Shown in pieces: positions 17,783 through 26,490 of a stretch of 64,000 nucleotides of DNA (position 1 is the stretch's first letter; each line of letters starts with the position of its first letter). The position numbers and the translations under genes were made by a program. This DNA is from Glycomyces albidus (GTDB lineage Bacteria; Actinomycetota; Actinomycetes; Mycobacteriales; Micromonosporaceae). The notes beneath the pieces were generated by a model. It was not told the origin of the DNA and made no database searches. It saw nothing but the letters and a program-made list of their open reading frames with translations. Where the stretch lies: positions 124,001 through 188,000 of the forward strand of contig NZ_WIAO01000007.1 of NCBI RefSeq assembly GCF_009451885.1, read 5' to 3'.

Positions 17783-18541
17783 TCAGGACCGGAAGTGGTC
17801 CAGGAGCCACCGGTTCACGACTGCGGCCGCCTCGACCGAGACCAGGTGCCTGGCGCCCTCGACGGCCTCGAGGCGGGAGTCGGGAAGCCCCGCGTGGAGC
17901 GCCCGCGCGGCGGCCTCGGTGGTGATCTCGTCCTCGGTGCCGCAGAGCACGAGCGCGGGCGCGCGCACGGCGGTGAGGCGGTCGCCCAGGTCGGTCTGGC
18001 CCAGGACCCGGCAGCAGGCGGTGTAGCCGAGCGGGTCGCAGGCGGTGAGGTCGCGCCGGAACCGGCGGACGAGGTCGGGGTGCTCGCGGTGGAACCGCTC
18101 GGTGAACCAGCGCCGCGTGCCCTGCCCGGCCAGCGCGGCCATGCCGCCGGTGCGCACGATCCGCACCCGGTCGGCCCAGAACGCCGGGGTGGCGATCGCG
18201 GCGGCGGTGGAGAGCAGCGCGATGCGGCCCGTCCGCTCGGGGTGGCGCGCCGCGAACTCGAGGGCGGTGACGCCGCCGAGGGAGATCCCGAGCAGGTGCG
18301 CCCGGGGGACGTCGAGGTGGTCGAGCAGGTCGGTGAGGTCTTCGGCGAGGTCGCCGATCCCGAGGACGCCGCCGGTGGCGGGGGTGCGGCCGTGGCCGCG
18401 GGTGTCGTAGCGAATCACCCGGAACGCCTCCGACAGGGCGTCGACCTGCGGGGCCCACATGTCCAGTGTGGTCCCGAGGGCGTTGGAGCAGAGGACCGCC
18501 GCGGCGCCTTCGGGCCCGTCGACGGTGTGGTGGGGGATCAC
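17783..18541 (-). CDS. pcaD: 3-oxoadipate enol-lactonase (PcaD)-like alpha/beta hydrolase
   Basis: 252 residues from a GTG at 18541 that overlaps the pcaB stop by four bases (GTGA). Alpha/beta hydrolase with SNALGTTLDMWAPQVDAL, the RYDTRGHGRT strand, the nucleophile Ser in GISLGG and the late His in GARHLVSVE, a pattern typical of PcaD. PcaD opens the enol-lactone of 3-oxoadipate in the protocatechuate branch of the beta-ketoadipate pathway. The adjoining pcaB supports this. The earlier step genes pcaGH and the decarboxylase gene pcaC are not intact here. Confidence 0.85.
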   Translation of the reverse strand: MIPHHTVDGPEGAAAVLCSNALGTTLDMWAPQVDALSEAFRVIRYDTRGHGRTPATGGVLGIGDLAEDLTDLLDHLDVPRAHLLGISLGGVTALEFAARHPERTGRIALLSTAAAIATPAFWADRVRIVRTGGMAALAGQGTRRWFTERFHREHPDLVRRFRRDLTACDPLGYTACCRVLGQTDLGDRLTAVRAPALVLCGTEDEITTEAAARALHAGLPDSRLEAVEGARHLVSVEAAAVVNRWLLDHFRS

Positions 18542-19662
18542 GTCGGCCCCTGGTCCAGGTTGCGCTGCATCGCGTCGGGGTCGATGCGCAGGCCCTCGAG
18601 GGACTCGCGGAGCCAGGTGGCGGCGGAACCGGTGAGGCGCAGCAGGTCGGAGAGGGTCTCCCATTCGCTGTGCCACAGGCCGGGGGAGCGCTGGAGCTCC
18701 TGCGGCATCGCGGCGTACAGCGTCGAGAGCAGCCCGGGCGTGCGGGCAGCGCAGGCGCGGGTGGCGGTCGCCGCGACCGGATTGTGCTTGTGGGGCATGG
18801 AGATCGAACTCCCGCCGCGGGCTTCGGCGGCTTCGCCGATCTCGTTCTGGCTCAGTAGCACGATGTCCACGGCGATCTTGCCGCAGGCGCCGGCCGCTTC
18901 GGCGGCGGCCGCGCCGATCCGCACCACCGGGGACCGATCGGCGTGCCACGAGCCGGGCGGGACGTCGAGTCCGAGCCGGGAGGCGAACCGCTCCCGCAGG
19001 CCGAGCGCCCGCTCCGGGCGCGATTCGACGTACTCCGAGTCCGCCGCCTCCGCTTCGGGCGGTCGCCGCCCGGGGCGGCCCCATGCGGTGCCCACCGGCC
19101 CCGCGAGCGACACCGGGAACGCGAGCCCCTCGAGCGCCGTTTCGGCCGAGGAGAGGCACTGCTCCCACATCGCCGTCAGATCGCCGAGTGCGATCGGTTC
19201 GGCCCGCTGCAGGAACGTGCGGGCCCACAGGCGCGGCTCGGTCTCGAATCCGGCGCCGAGCGCTCCCGCGGCGAGCCGGCAGTTCCGCAGCTCGGCCCTG
19301 ATCCTGCGGGCGGCCTCCTTGGCGACGAGCATCATGGCCGTGTCGAGGACGTCCTGGCTCGCTGCGCCGTAGTGGACGACCGAGCGGTGCGCTTCGGGCA
19401 GGAGGGCCCTGAGCCGTTCGACGACGCCGACGACCGGGTCCCCGGTGCGCGCCGCCGAGGCCGCGACCGCAGCGAGGTCGAAATTGCCGGCGTCGGCGGC
19501 TCCCGCGACGGCCGCCGCCGCGTCGCCGTCGACCGCTCCGATGTCGGCCGCGGCCTGGGCGAGGGACGCCTCGGCCCGCAGCATCGCGCGGAGCCAGGCT
19601 TCGTCCGAGACGGCCACAGCGGCGGCGCCGCGCGCGAACACGGTCCCGAACAGCTCAGACAT
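18538..19662 (-). CDS. pcaB: 3-carboxy-cis,cis-muconate cycloisomerase (PcaB)-like, fumarase/ASL superfamily
   Basis: 374 residues. The superfamily signature GGSSISMPHKHNP is present, with the first conserved region (VVHYGAASQDVLDTAMML) before it. PcaB cyclises 3-carboxymuconate to the muconolactone that feeds PcaD. The length is shorter than typical 440-450-residue PcaB proteins, ending after the helical domain (ESLEGLRIDPDAMQRNL). It is coupled by overlap to pcaD downstream and to a 31-codon relic ORF upstream. Confidence 0.85.
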   Translation of the reverse strand: MSELFGTVFARGAAAVAVSDEAWLRAMLRAEASLAQAAADIGAVDGDAAAAVAGAADAGNFDLAAVAASAARTGDPVVGVVERLRALLPEAHRSVVHYGAASQDVLDTAMMLVAKEAARRIRAELRNCRLAAGALGAGFETEPRLWARTFLQRAEPIALGDLTAMWEQCLSSAETALEGLAFPVSLAGPVGTAWGRPGRRPPEAEAADSEYVESRPERALGLRERFASRLGLDVPPGSWHADRSPVVRIGAAAAEAAGACGKIAVDIVLLSQNEIGEAAEARGGSSISMPHKHNPVAATATRACAARTPGLLSTLYAAMPQELQRSPGLWHSEWETLSDLLRLTGSAATWLRESLEGLRIDPDAMQRNLDQGPT

Positions 19663-19750
19663 CGAAGCACCCCGTCTCGCCGCGCAGGAGGATGCCCGAG
19701 CACAGGTCGCCGCGGGCGGTCACCGCGAGCCGGCGCCCCTGGACGCTCAT
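19655..19750 (-). pseudogene. 31-codon ORF resembling the C-terminal end of pcaG
   Basis: ATG at 19750, stop at 19655, overlapping the pcaB start by 8 nt. The peptide ends ILLRGETGCFDV, resembling the C-terminus of protocatechuate 3,4-dioxygenase alpha subunits, which I recall as IRLQGEGETVFFDI-like and which normally abuts pcaB. Nothing similar to the rest of PcaG, or to PcaH, can be seen upstream to 20025. A remnant left by deletion of pcaHG is the simplest reading; a chance small ORF is the alternative. Confidence 0.4.
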
Positions 19751-20025
19751 GACCGCTCACCTTCCTCGTCCTCGGACCGGGTCTCCCCGGGGCCGCGCAA
19801 TGCCCCAGCAGTACCCGGCCGTCCGGCGATCCATGCCGGCGGCGGGCCCGAACCGGGCGGCCCCTCGCCGCCGATTGCGCACCATGCGATGAGGATCAGG
19901 AGCGCGTTCCCGCCGCGGCCGGCCGTCACCCCGCCGACCGGCCCTGCGAGGACCGGCCCGAGGGACGGCGGCCGCCCCGCCCGGTCCGCGGCGGGTTCTG
20001 CCGGAAGGCGAGGGGCCGGAGGCGC

Positions 20026-21264
20026 TCACCAGTCGTGGACCGTGCCGTCGGCGAGCCGGTTGAACGGCAGGTACGCCTGGACGTACGGGTACTTCCCGGC
20101 CTCGTCGGTGTCGAACTCGACGCCGAGTCCGGGCTCGTCCCCGGGGTGCAGGTATCCGTCCGCCCACGTGAACGACTGCCGGAAGACCTGGTCGGTCCTG
20201 GCGCCGTGCCGCATGTACTCCTGGATGCCGAAGTTGTGGATCGACAGGCCCAGGTGCATCGCGGCGGCCATGCCGACCGGCGAGATGTCGGTGGGGCCGT
20301 GCATGCCCGACTTGATCTGGTACTGCGCGGCGTAGTCGAGGACCTTCTTCAGGTGGCTGATGCCGCCGGTGTGGGTGACCGCGGAGCGCACGTAGTCGAT
20401 GAGCTGCTCGCGGATGATCTGCTGGTAGTCCCAGACGGTGTTGAAGATCTCGCCGATGGCGAGCGGCGTCGTGGTGTGCTGCCGGACCAGGCGGAGCGCC
20501 TCCTGGTTCTCGGCGGGGGTGACGTCCTCGAGCCAGAACAGGTCGTACGGTTCGAGGGACTTCCCGAGCTGGGCGGCCTGGATCGGGGTGAGCCGGTGGT
20601 GCGCGTCGTGCAGCAGCGGCAGCTCCGGCCCGAACTCGTTCCTGACCGCCTCGAACACGGTCGGCACGTGCCGCAGGTAGGACCGGGTGTCCCAGTCCTC
20701 CTCATTGGGCAGTGCCCCGCGCTGGGCGGGTTCGTGGTCGTACCGGACGCCGTTCATCGCTTCGTAGGTGGCGTTGGAGGCGATGCCGTAGATGGACTTC
20801 AGGCCCGGCACGCCGGTCTGGACGCGGATCGCCCGGTAGCCCTGCTCCCGGTGCTCGCGGATGGAGTCGAACAGCGCTTCGGTGGTCTTGCCGGAGGCGT
20901 GGCCGTAGGCGAGGAGCCCGTTGCGGGAGGCGCCGCCGAGGAGCTGGTAGACCGGCATGCCGGCGGCCTTGCCCTTGATGTCCCACAGGGCGGTGTCGAC
21001 GGCGGCGACGGCGGCCATGGTGACCGGGCCGCGGCGCCAGTACGCGGAGCGGTAGAGGAACTGCCAGGTGTCCTCGATGCGGTGGGCGTCCCGGCCCAGG
21101 AGCAGCGGGACGACGTGGTCCTTGAGGTAGGCGACCACGGCGAGCTCGCGGCCGTTGAGGGTGGCGTCGCCGAGGCCGGTGAGGCCGTCGTCGGTCGTGA
21201 GCCGGAGGGTGACGAAGTTGCGGTCGGGGCTGGTGACGATGACTTCGGCTCTGTCGATGATCAC
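20026..21264 (-). CDS. D-mannonate dehydratase (ManD/RspA family, enolase superfamily)
   Basis: 412 residues from a GTG at 21264 preceded by AGGAG; a longer frame to 21351 adds only basic low-complexity sequence. ManD hallmarks: [34 protein letters not shown], the metal-binding acids in [17 protein letters not shown] and AIGEIFN, and HGPTDISP. The enzyme removes water from D-mannonate to give 2-keto-3-deoxygluconate in hexuronate (glucuronate) breakdown, although many RspA-like members have low activity. That would fit the plant-polysaccharide genes in the window. The 275 bp downstream (19751-20025) holds no recognisable gene. Confidence 0.85.
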   Translation of the reverse strand: MIIDRAEVIVTSPDRNFVTLRLTTDDGLTGLGDATLNGRELAVVAYLKDHVVPLLLGRDAHRIEDTWQFLYRSAYWRRGPVTMAAVAAVDTALWDIKGKAAGMPVYQLLGGASRNGLLAYGHASGKTTEALFDSIREHREQGYRAIRVQTGVPGLKSIYGIASNATYEAMNGVRYDHEPAQRGALPNEEDWDTRSYLRHVPTVFEAVRNEFGPELPLLHDAHHRLTPIQAAQLGKSLEPYDLFWLEDVTPAENQEALRLVRQHTTTPLAIGEIFNTVWDYQQIIREQLIDYVRSAVTHTGGISHLKKVLDYAAQYQIKSGMHGPTDISPVGMAAAMHLGLSIHNFGIQEYMRHGARTDQVFRQSFTWADGYLHPGDEPGLGVEFDTDEAGKYPYVQAYLPFNRLADGTVHDW

Positions 21265-21435
21265 GGGGGTGTCGCTCCTGTTCGTTGTCGGGGCGGGGTT
21301 CGCGGCCGCCGAGCGGGTCCGGCGGCGGGGGAGCGCGGCGGCGCCCCGCAATCGGTCGACGCCCGCGCCGGCGCGCTTCGGCTCCTGGTCTCGGGTGAAA
21401 CGGTACTGATTCTCGGGTCGGTCCGGATCCGGTGC

Positions 21436-22371
21436 TCAGCGCCGCTCGGCGTCCACCGGTGCGGGGCACCGGCCCGGTTCATCGCACGCGGCGTGGCCGC
21501 TCGGCTCGACCTGGACGGTCGGGTGGTCGATGCCGTGCCGGTCGCGCAGGAGGTCCTGCGCGCGGTCGAGGACGGCGTGGTCGTCGGCCCCGGCATCGGT
21601 GACGAGGTGCGCGGTCCCCACGTGCATGCCCGAGGTGAGCGTCCACAGGTGCACGTCGTGGACTTCGCGGACGCCGGGGATCGCCGCCAGGTCGGCGGCG
21701 ACCTCCGCCGGCTCGACGCCCGCGGGGGCGTGCTGGGCCAGGATCGCCAGCACCTGGCGCCCCAGCGGCAGCGCCCGGGCGACGACGAACACGCCGATCG
21801 CCAGCGCCACGCCGGTGTCCCAGTACGCCTCGCCGGTGGCCGCGACCAGGACACCCGCGATGATCACGCCGACCGATCCGGCGGTGTCGGCGACGACTTC
21901 GAGGTAGGCGCCCTTCACGTTGAGGCTCTCGCCCGCCCCGGACCGCAGGAAGGCCATCGCGGCGATGTTGACCGCGAGCCCGATCGCACCGATCCAGAGC
22001 ATCGGGCCCGCCTCGATCTCGGGCGCGTCCCCGATGCGCCCGATCGACTCCACCACGATGTAGACCGCTACGCCGAGCATGACCAGCACCGCGAACCCGG
22101 AGGCGAACATCTCCGCGCGGTAGGAGCCGTAGGTGCGCCGCCCGGTCGTGTCCGGCCGGGCGGCCAGCCGGGTGGCGGTGAGGGCCGCGGCGAGCGTGAC
22201 CACGTCGGCGGCCATGTGCCCGGCGTCCGAGAGCAGCGACAGCGAACCCGAGAGCAGGCCGAAGACCAGTTCGACCACGAAGAACGCACCGATGAGCCCG
22301 AGTGCGGCCCCGAGCCGCCAGGCGTGCCTGCCGCCGGCGTGGACTGGAGCGCGGTCGTGGGAGTGGCCCAT
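21436..22371 (-). CDS. CDF-family zinc/cation exporter
   Basis: 311 residues, about six membrane helices. A His-bearing N-terminus (MGHSHD) and the CDF metal-site motifs SDAGHMAADVV in helix 2 and a matching site in helix 5 (EVVADTAGSVGVII, with Asp and Ala where HxxxD is usual) are present, followed by a cytoplasmic domain (VREVHDVHLWTLTSG). CDF proteins exchange cytoplasmic Zn2+ or related metals for protons. The helix-5 site lacks the usual His, which may change metal specificity. The AT-rich promoter region suggests metal-responsive control. Confidence 0.88.
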   Translation of the reverse strand: MGHSHDRAPVHAGGRHAWRLGAALGLIGAFFVVELVFGLLSGSLSLLSDAGHMAADVVTLAAALTATRLAARPDTTGRRTYGSYRAEMFASGFAVLVMLGVAVYIVVESIGRIGDAPEIEAGPMLWIGAIGLAVNIAAMAFLRSGAGESLNVKGAYLEVVADTAGSVGVIIAGVLVAATGEAYWDTGVALAIGVFVVARALPLGRQVLAILAQHAPAGVEPAEVAADLAAIPGVREVHDVHLWTLTSGMHVGTAHLVTDAGADDHAVLDRAQDLLRDRHGIDHPTVQVEPSGHAACDEPGRCPAPVDAERR

Positions 22372-22399
22372 TGAAACTCGATTCCATAATCAATAGCAT

Positions 22400-22420
22400 A
22401 TTGCAATGAATGCATGTATA
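22400..22420 (-). promoter_or_regulatory. Possible promoter/operator of the CDF exporter
   Basis: The AT-rich stretch 22372-22425 is unlike its surroundings. On the minus strand it holds TATACA (22420-22415), usable as a -10, followed by the 8-bp palindrome ATTGCAAT (22407-22400). ArsR/SmtB-type metal repressors bind AT-rich palindromes in this position. No consensus -35 is visible, and the regulator is not in the window. Confidence 0.35.
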
Positions 22421-22504
22421 GCCCGTACGCTACTGGACGCCGGTCCGCGCGTCAAGCGGATCCCGGGACGACGTGATCAGGCCACGTGATCAGGCCGCGC
22501 GTGA

Positions 22505-22939
22505 TCAGCTCGCGCCGGAGATGTACCCCTCGAGCTGCCGCTTCTCGAATTCGAGCTGGCCGATGCGGCCCTTCACGACGTCGCCGATGCTCACGATGCC
22601 GATGAGGGCCCCGCTGTCGGAGACGACGGGAACGTGGCGGATGCGCTGCTCGGTCATGAGGACCATGAGGTCCTCGATCGAGTCGTTCATGGTCCGGGTG
22701 TGCACGTCCGCGGTCATGATCCCCGAGACGGGCGCCTCGAGCAGGCCGGGGTCCGCGTTCAGGCCCCTGGCGACGTCGCGCTCCGAGACGATGCCGAGGA
22801 CGTCGAAGCCGTTCGCGCTCACCACCAGTGCGCCGACGTTGTGCTCGGCGAGCTTCGCCACCAGCGCGCGGACCGAGTCCTCGGGCCGGATGGTCACCAC
22901 GGCCTCGCCTTTCGACCGCAAAATATCACTAATCCGCAC
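22505..22939 (-). CDS. CBS-domain pair protein
   Basis: 144 residues from a GTG at 22939 with a strong AGGAGG RBS; upstream in-frame sequence is low-complexity. Two CBS motifs in tandem (VRISDILRSKG...GIVSERDVARGL and VSGIMTADVHT...LIGIVSIGDVVKGRI) make up the whole protein. Stand-alone CBS pairs bind adenosine nucleotides and are common in actinobacteria, often in the dormancy or hypoxia response. The partner is unknown. Confidence 0.88.
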   Translation of the reverse strand: MRISDILRSKGEAVVTIRPEDSVRALVAKLAEHNVGALVVSANGFDVLGIVSERDVARGLNADPGLLEAPVSGIMTADVHTRTMNDSIEDLMVLMTEQRIRHVPVVSDSGALIGIVSIGDVVKGRIGQLEFEKRQLEGYISGAS

Positions 22940-23170
22940 AGCGACCCTCCTGAGTGCACACCGAGTAGCGTTCCAGCATAGCCCAGGCAGGGCCGGAGGA
23001 ACACCGTCAAATCCGACCGGTCCCAGGGCCCTCCGGCGCCCGAGCGCCAGGTGTTCCCCGGCGCGACACCATCGCCCCGGTGGTGCGGGTGGGGCTCGCG
23101 GCGGGGCCATATCATTGGCGCCGGTCGCATCGACCATGCCCCCAGCGCCCATGCCGACAGAGGAAACCCG

Positions 23171-24151
23171 ATGACCTTCCCCCCGCCGAACCCCTACGAC
23201 CCGAACCAGTCGCCGGGCGGCCAGCCGTCCCAGCCCGGTTACAGTGCGCCCCAGCAGCCCGGCTACGGCGCGCCCTCGCAGCCCGGATTCGGGGCGCCGA
23301 CCCCGCCCGGTTACGGCCCGCCGCAGCAGCCCGGCTACCCGCCCCAGCCCGGGGGCCCGTACGGCGCCCCGCCGCCGATCCCGCCCGCGTCCGGTGGCTC
23401 AGGCGGCCTGGTCGCCAAGATCCTCAGCGGTGCCGGCGTGCTCGTCATCGGCATCATCGTCGTCGTGGTGCGGGCCTTGAGCTCGGACTCGGGCGACTCG
23501 AACGACACCGCCGGCGACGTCACCGACACCGCCACCGACTCCGTCACGCTCTCCGAGGAGGAAGTGGAGCAGGTGGAGGCGGCCGTGGTCGGCGACTGCA
23601 TCACCGACGCGGACGTGAACGTCGACGACCTGGTCGTCCCCTGCGACGACCCGACCGCGTTCTGGACGATCACGCAGGTGTCCGACGACTCGGGCGCCGC
23701 GGTCACCATCATGGGCGACCTCGAGGACGCCTCGGTCGTCGCCACCGTCTGCGGTCAGGAGTACATGGGCTGGACCCCGGGCGAGCTGTGGAAGTCCTAC
23801 CAGGTCGTCTACACCGAGACCATCGAAGGCATCGGCGGACCGGTCGACTACCTCTACTGCATCGAGGCGATCGACAAGGAGGACGCCGACGGCGGCCGCC
23901 CGGTCACGCCAGACACCGGCGACTGCACCGACGGCTCGACCCTGCGGACCTTCGACTGCTCGAACGCCGCGGCCCTGTACGTGGTCGACGACATCGAGGT
24001 CTACGACCCGCCGATCGACGAGCTCTCGTTCGACTACACCACCGCGCTCGGCGGATGCCCGGGCTCGGACTACTACGCCACGCCGGTCACCGGCGGCGAG
24101 GGGATCCTTCCCCAGGTCTACCTCGCCTACTGCAGCAGCGACAACGGCTGA
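23171..24151 (+). CDS. Membrane-anchored Cys-rich extracytoplasmic protein with Pro/Gly/Gln/Tyr-rich N-terminus
   Basis: 326 residues. The first 75 residues are cytoplasmic and built from imperfect QPGYGAP-type repeats. One membrane segment follows (about residues 80-100, KILSGAGVLVIGIIVVVV), then an acidic external domain with several paired Cys (VGDCITDADVNVDDLVVPCDDPTAFWTI, and a second half from GDCTDGSTLRTFDCSNAAALYVV). The GDC...C-D-P/N-A pattern repeated twice resembles LppU/SCO3897-like actinobacterial proteins; that assignment is from memory. Function unknown. It is convergent with ligA across a strong terminator. Confidence 0.75.
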   Translation: MTFPPPNPYDPNQSPGGQPSQPGYSAPQQPGYGAPSQPGFGAPTPPGYGPPQQPGYPPQPGGPYGAPPPIPPASGGSGGLVAKILSGAGVLVIGIIVVVVRALSSDSGDSNDTAGDVTDTATDSVTLSEEEVEQVEAAVVGDCITDADVNVDDLVVPCDDPTAFWTITQVSDDSGAAVTIMGDLEDASVVATVCGQEYMGWTPGELWKSYQVVYTETIEGIGGPVDYLYCIEAIDKEDADGGRPVTPDTGDCTDGSTLRTFDCSNAAALYVVDDIEVYDPPIDELSFDYTTALGGCPGSDYYATPVTGGEGILPQVYLAYCSSDNG

Positions 24152-24164
24152 CCCGAGCGCTCGA

Positions 24165-24199
24165 GAGGCGTCGGCCGGCCCCGGGCCGACCGGCGCCTC
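24165..24199. terminator. Bidirectional terminator between the Cys-rich protein and ligA
   Basis: A 16-bp stem (24165-24180 with 24184-24199) with one wobble and one mismatch, CCG loop, lying between the two convergent stops. Confidence 0.7.
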
Positions 24200-24206
24200 C
24201 GCCGTC

Positions 24207-26294
24207 TCAGAGGTACGCCTCGACGCGTTCGGCGAACTCCTCGGGCGTGATCGTCTCGATGCCGAGTTCGCGGGCCTTGTCGAGTTTGGAGCCCGCGCCC
24301 TCGCCCGCGACGACGAGACCGGTGCGCTTGGAGACGCTCGAGGACGCCTTGCCGCCGGCGCGGGCGACGAGCTCGTTCATCTGGGTCCGGGAGTAGTCCG
24401 CGAGCGGGCCGCTCATGCCTCCGGTGACGACGACGGCCATGCCCTGCAACGGGAGTGCGCTCGCCTCGGGGTCGGGTTCGGCGTCGTCGGCCGCGGGCGG
24501 GACCCACCCCGGCTGCTCCATGTTCACCCCGGCGGCCTTGAGCTTGTCGATGACGGGGGCGAGTTCGACGAGCTCGGCGACGATGACCGGCGCCTTCTCG
24601 CCGCCGATGCCGTCGACTCGTTCCAGCGCGGTCGCGTCGGCGGCCTGGATCGCCTCCATGGACCCGAAGTACGAGGCGATCCGCAGGGACATGCTGCGGC
24701 CGGTGCCGAGCACGCCGAGGGCGCAGAAGACGCGGTTCAGGGGCTTCGACCGCGCCGCGTCGATGGCCGCGACGAGCTTGTCGGCGCTGACCTCGCCCAT
24801 GCGGTCGAGCGTGAGGAGCTGCTCGCGGGTGAGCGTGAAGAGGTCCGCGAAGTCCTCGATGAGCTCCCGCTCGACCAGTTGGACGACGATCTTCTCGCCG
24901 AGCCCGTCGATGTCGAGGCAGTCGCGGGCGACCGCGTAGCCGATCGCCTCGACCCGTCCGCAGGCGCGGCCGCGCGCGCACCGCCAGCGCTCCTGGCTGC
25001 GGTCAATGCCGCCGCCGCAGCGCGGGCAGACCTCGGGGAGTTCGATGGGCTTCTCGGCGCCGGTGCGGAGGGTGGTCATGGCGCCTTCGACGCGGGGGAT
25101 GACCTCGCCGGCGCGGTAGACGGTGACCTGGTCGCCGATCATGAGGTCGCGGCGGCGGATGTCGGCCGGGTTGTGCAGGGTCGCGTACGTGACGGTGGTG
25201 CCGCCGACCTCGACCGGTTCGAGGACGGCGCGCGGGGCGATGATCCCGGTGCGGCCGACGCTCCATTCCACCGCGAGCAGTGTCGTGATCTTCTGGGCGG
25301 CAGGGTATTTATAGGCCGTGGCCCAGTGCGGGACGCGCGAGCCGGTGCCGGCTTCGGCGCGGTCGGCCGGGTCGTCGGCCTTGACGACCGCGCCGTCGAG
25401 CTCGTAGGCGAGGTCGGGCCGCAGGGTGCCGATCTCGGCGATGCGGGCGACGACCTCTTCGAGGCTGCCGCAGGCGAGCGTGCCGACCGGTGTCCCGAGC
25501 GTGGTGCCCAGGCCGAGGGCGGCGAGGCGGGCGATGAGCTTCGTGTGCGGCAGGTCCGCGAGCGACGGGTCGCTGGTGTGCGCGGGGTCGGTGAGGGCGT
25601 CGTAGGCGAAGAACGTCTGCTGGACGCGGTAGGCGCGGTCCTTCGCGCGCAGCGAGCCGCTGGAGGCGTTGCGGCGGTTGGCGAACACGGCGCCGCCGTG
25701 TGCGGCGCGGGCCTCGTTCGCGGCGGCGAACTGCTTCTCGGTCATGAGGACTTCGCCGCGGACTTCGACCGTGACCGGCTCGGTCAGCTCCTGCGGGAGC
25801 CCGGTGAGGTCGCCGATCACGTGGGACACGTCCTCGCCGGTGCTGCCGTCGCCCCGGGTGACGAGCTGGACGAGCCTGCCGTCCCGGTACCGGGCGGCGA
25901 GGGCGACCCCGTCGAGCTTGGGCTCGACCACCCAGGCGGTGACGGCGCGGCCGCCGAGCCGCCGCTCGAGGCCCGCGGCCCAGTCGCGCAGCTCCGCTTC
26001 GGAGAACACGTTGCCGAGGCTCAGCATCCGCACCGCGTGCTCGACGTCTCCGGAGGTCACGCCGGCACCGACCTCCCGGGTCGGGGAGTCGGCGGCGACG
26101 AGGTCGGGGTGCTCGACCTCCCAGGCGGTGATGCCGCGCAGGAGCCGGTCGTAGGTCTCGTCGTCCATCGCGGACTCGCCGGAGCCGTAATACGCGTCGG
26201 CGGCCGCGCGGGCCTGCGCGACCGCCTGGAGGTACGCGGCTTCATCGGCGAGGGCGTCGGCAGGGGCCGCGGGAATCGTCGTCATGGCCACCAT
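24207..26294 (-). CDS. ligA: NAD+-dependent DNA ligase LigA, divergent
   Basis: 695 residues. Adenylation domain with the AMP-acceptor Lys about residue 126 ([13 protein letters not shown]) and [11 protein letters not shown] domain ([29 protein letters not shown]); Cys4 zinc finger (CPRCGG...WRCARGRAC); helix-hairpin-helix domain; C-terminal BRCT domain ([11 protein letters not shown]). The start at 26294 has GGAGGG 10 nt upstream; the ATG at 26285 is also possible. Several usually strict positions differ: [12 protein letters not shown] instead of the common VPMLSLDNAF, and [14 protein letters not shown] instead of HFASR-type. It could be an accessory paralogue rather than the essential ligase. 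Confidence 0.9.
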   Translation of the reverse strand: MVAMTTIPAAPADALADEAAYLQAVAQARAAADAYYGSGESAMDDETYDRLLRGITAWEVEHPDLVAADSPTREVGAGVTSGDVEHAVRMLSLGNVFSEAELRDWAAGLERRLGGRAVTAWVVEPKLDGVALAARYRDGRLVQLVTRGDGSTGEDVSHVIGDLTGLPQELTEPVTVEVRGEVLMTEKQFAAANEARAAHGGAVFANRRNASSGSLRAKDRAYRVQQTFFAYDALTDPAHTSDPSLADLPHTKLIARLAALGLGTTLGTPVGTLACGSLEEVVARIAEIGTLRPDLAYELDGAVVKADDPADRAEAGTGSRVPHWATAYKYPAAQKITTLLAVEWSVGRTGIIAPRAVLEPVEVGGTTVTYATLHNPADIRRRDLMIGDQVTVYRAGEVIPRVEGAMTTLRTGAEKPIELPEVCPRCGGGIDRSQERWRCARGRACGRVEAIGYAVARDCLDIDGLGEKIVVQLVERELIEDFADLFTLTREQLLTLDRMGEVSADKLVAAIDAARSKPLNRVFCALGVLGTGRSMSLRIASYFGSMEAIQAADATALERVDGIGGEKAPVIVAELVELAPVIDKLKAAGVNMEQPGWVPPAADDAEPDPEASALPLQGMAVVVTGGMSGPLADYSRTQMNELVARAGGKASSSVSKRTGLVVAGEGAGSKLDKARELGIETITPEEFAERVEAYL

Positions 26295-26432
26295 GTTGCC
26301 ATCACCCTCCGACATCCGACGTCATGGCTGACCAGCGGTGTCGCGCCCGAACCGGCCGCCGTGCGCCGAGGCCGCCGCGGCCGATCGGCGCGTCGGCCGT
26401 GCGGGGGCCCCGGGCGGGGGGCGGCCGCCCGG

Positions 26433-26472
26433 CGTGGGGGGGGGGGCGGCCGGGGCGGGGCCCCCCCCCACG
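26433..26472 (-). terminator. G11/C9 homopolymer hairpin downstream of the pectate lyase
   Basis: A run of 11 G (26436-26446) and a run of 9 C (26461-26469) form a 12-bp perfect stem CGT-G9/C9-ACG with a 16-nt loop, 19 bp after the pectate lyase stop and about 140 bp before the ligA start. Position fits a terminator on the minus strand. The run lengths are vulnerable to sequencing error. Confidence 0.55.
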
Positions 26473-26490
26473 GCCGTGCGGTCGGGGCCG

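Noticed and set aside
19751..20025. Search for the rest of pcaG or pcaH upstream of the short relic ORF
   Set aside because: None of the frames showed recognisable dioxygenase sequence, so the relic is limited to 19655-19750.
23228..23370. Tandem DNA repeat candidate
   Set aside because: The periodicity comes from the imperfect QPGYGAP-like protein repeats of the Cys-rich protein; the DNA copies are too divergent to be a separate repeat element.
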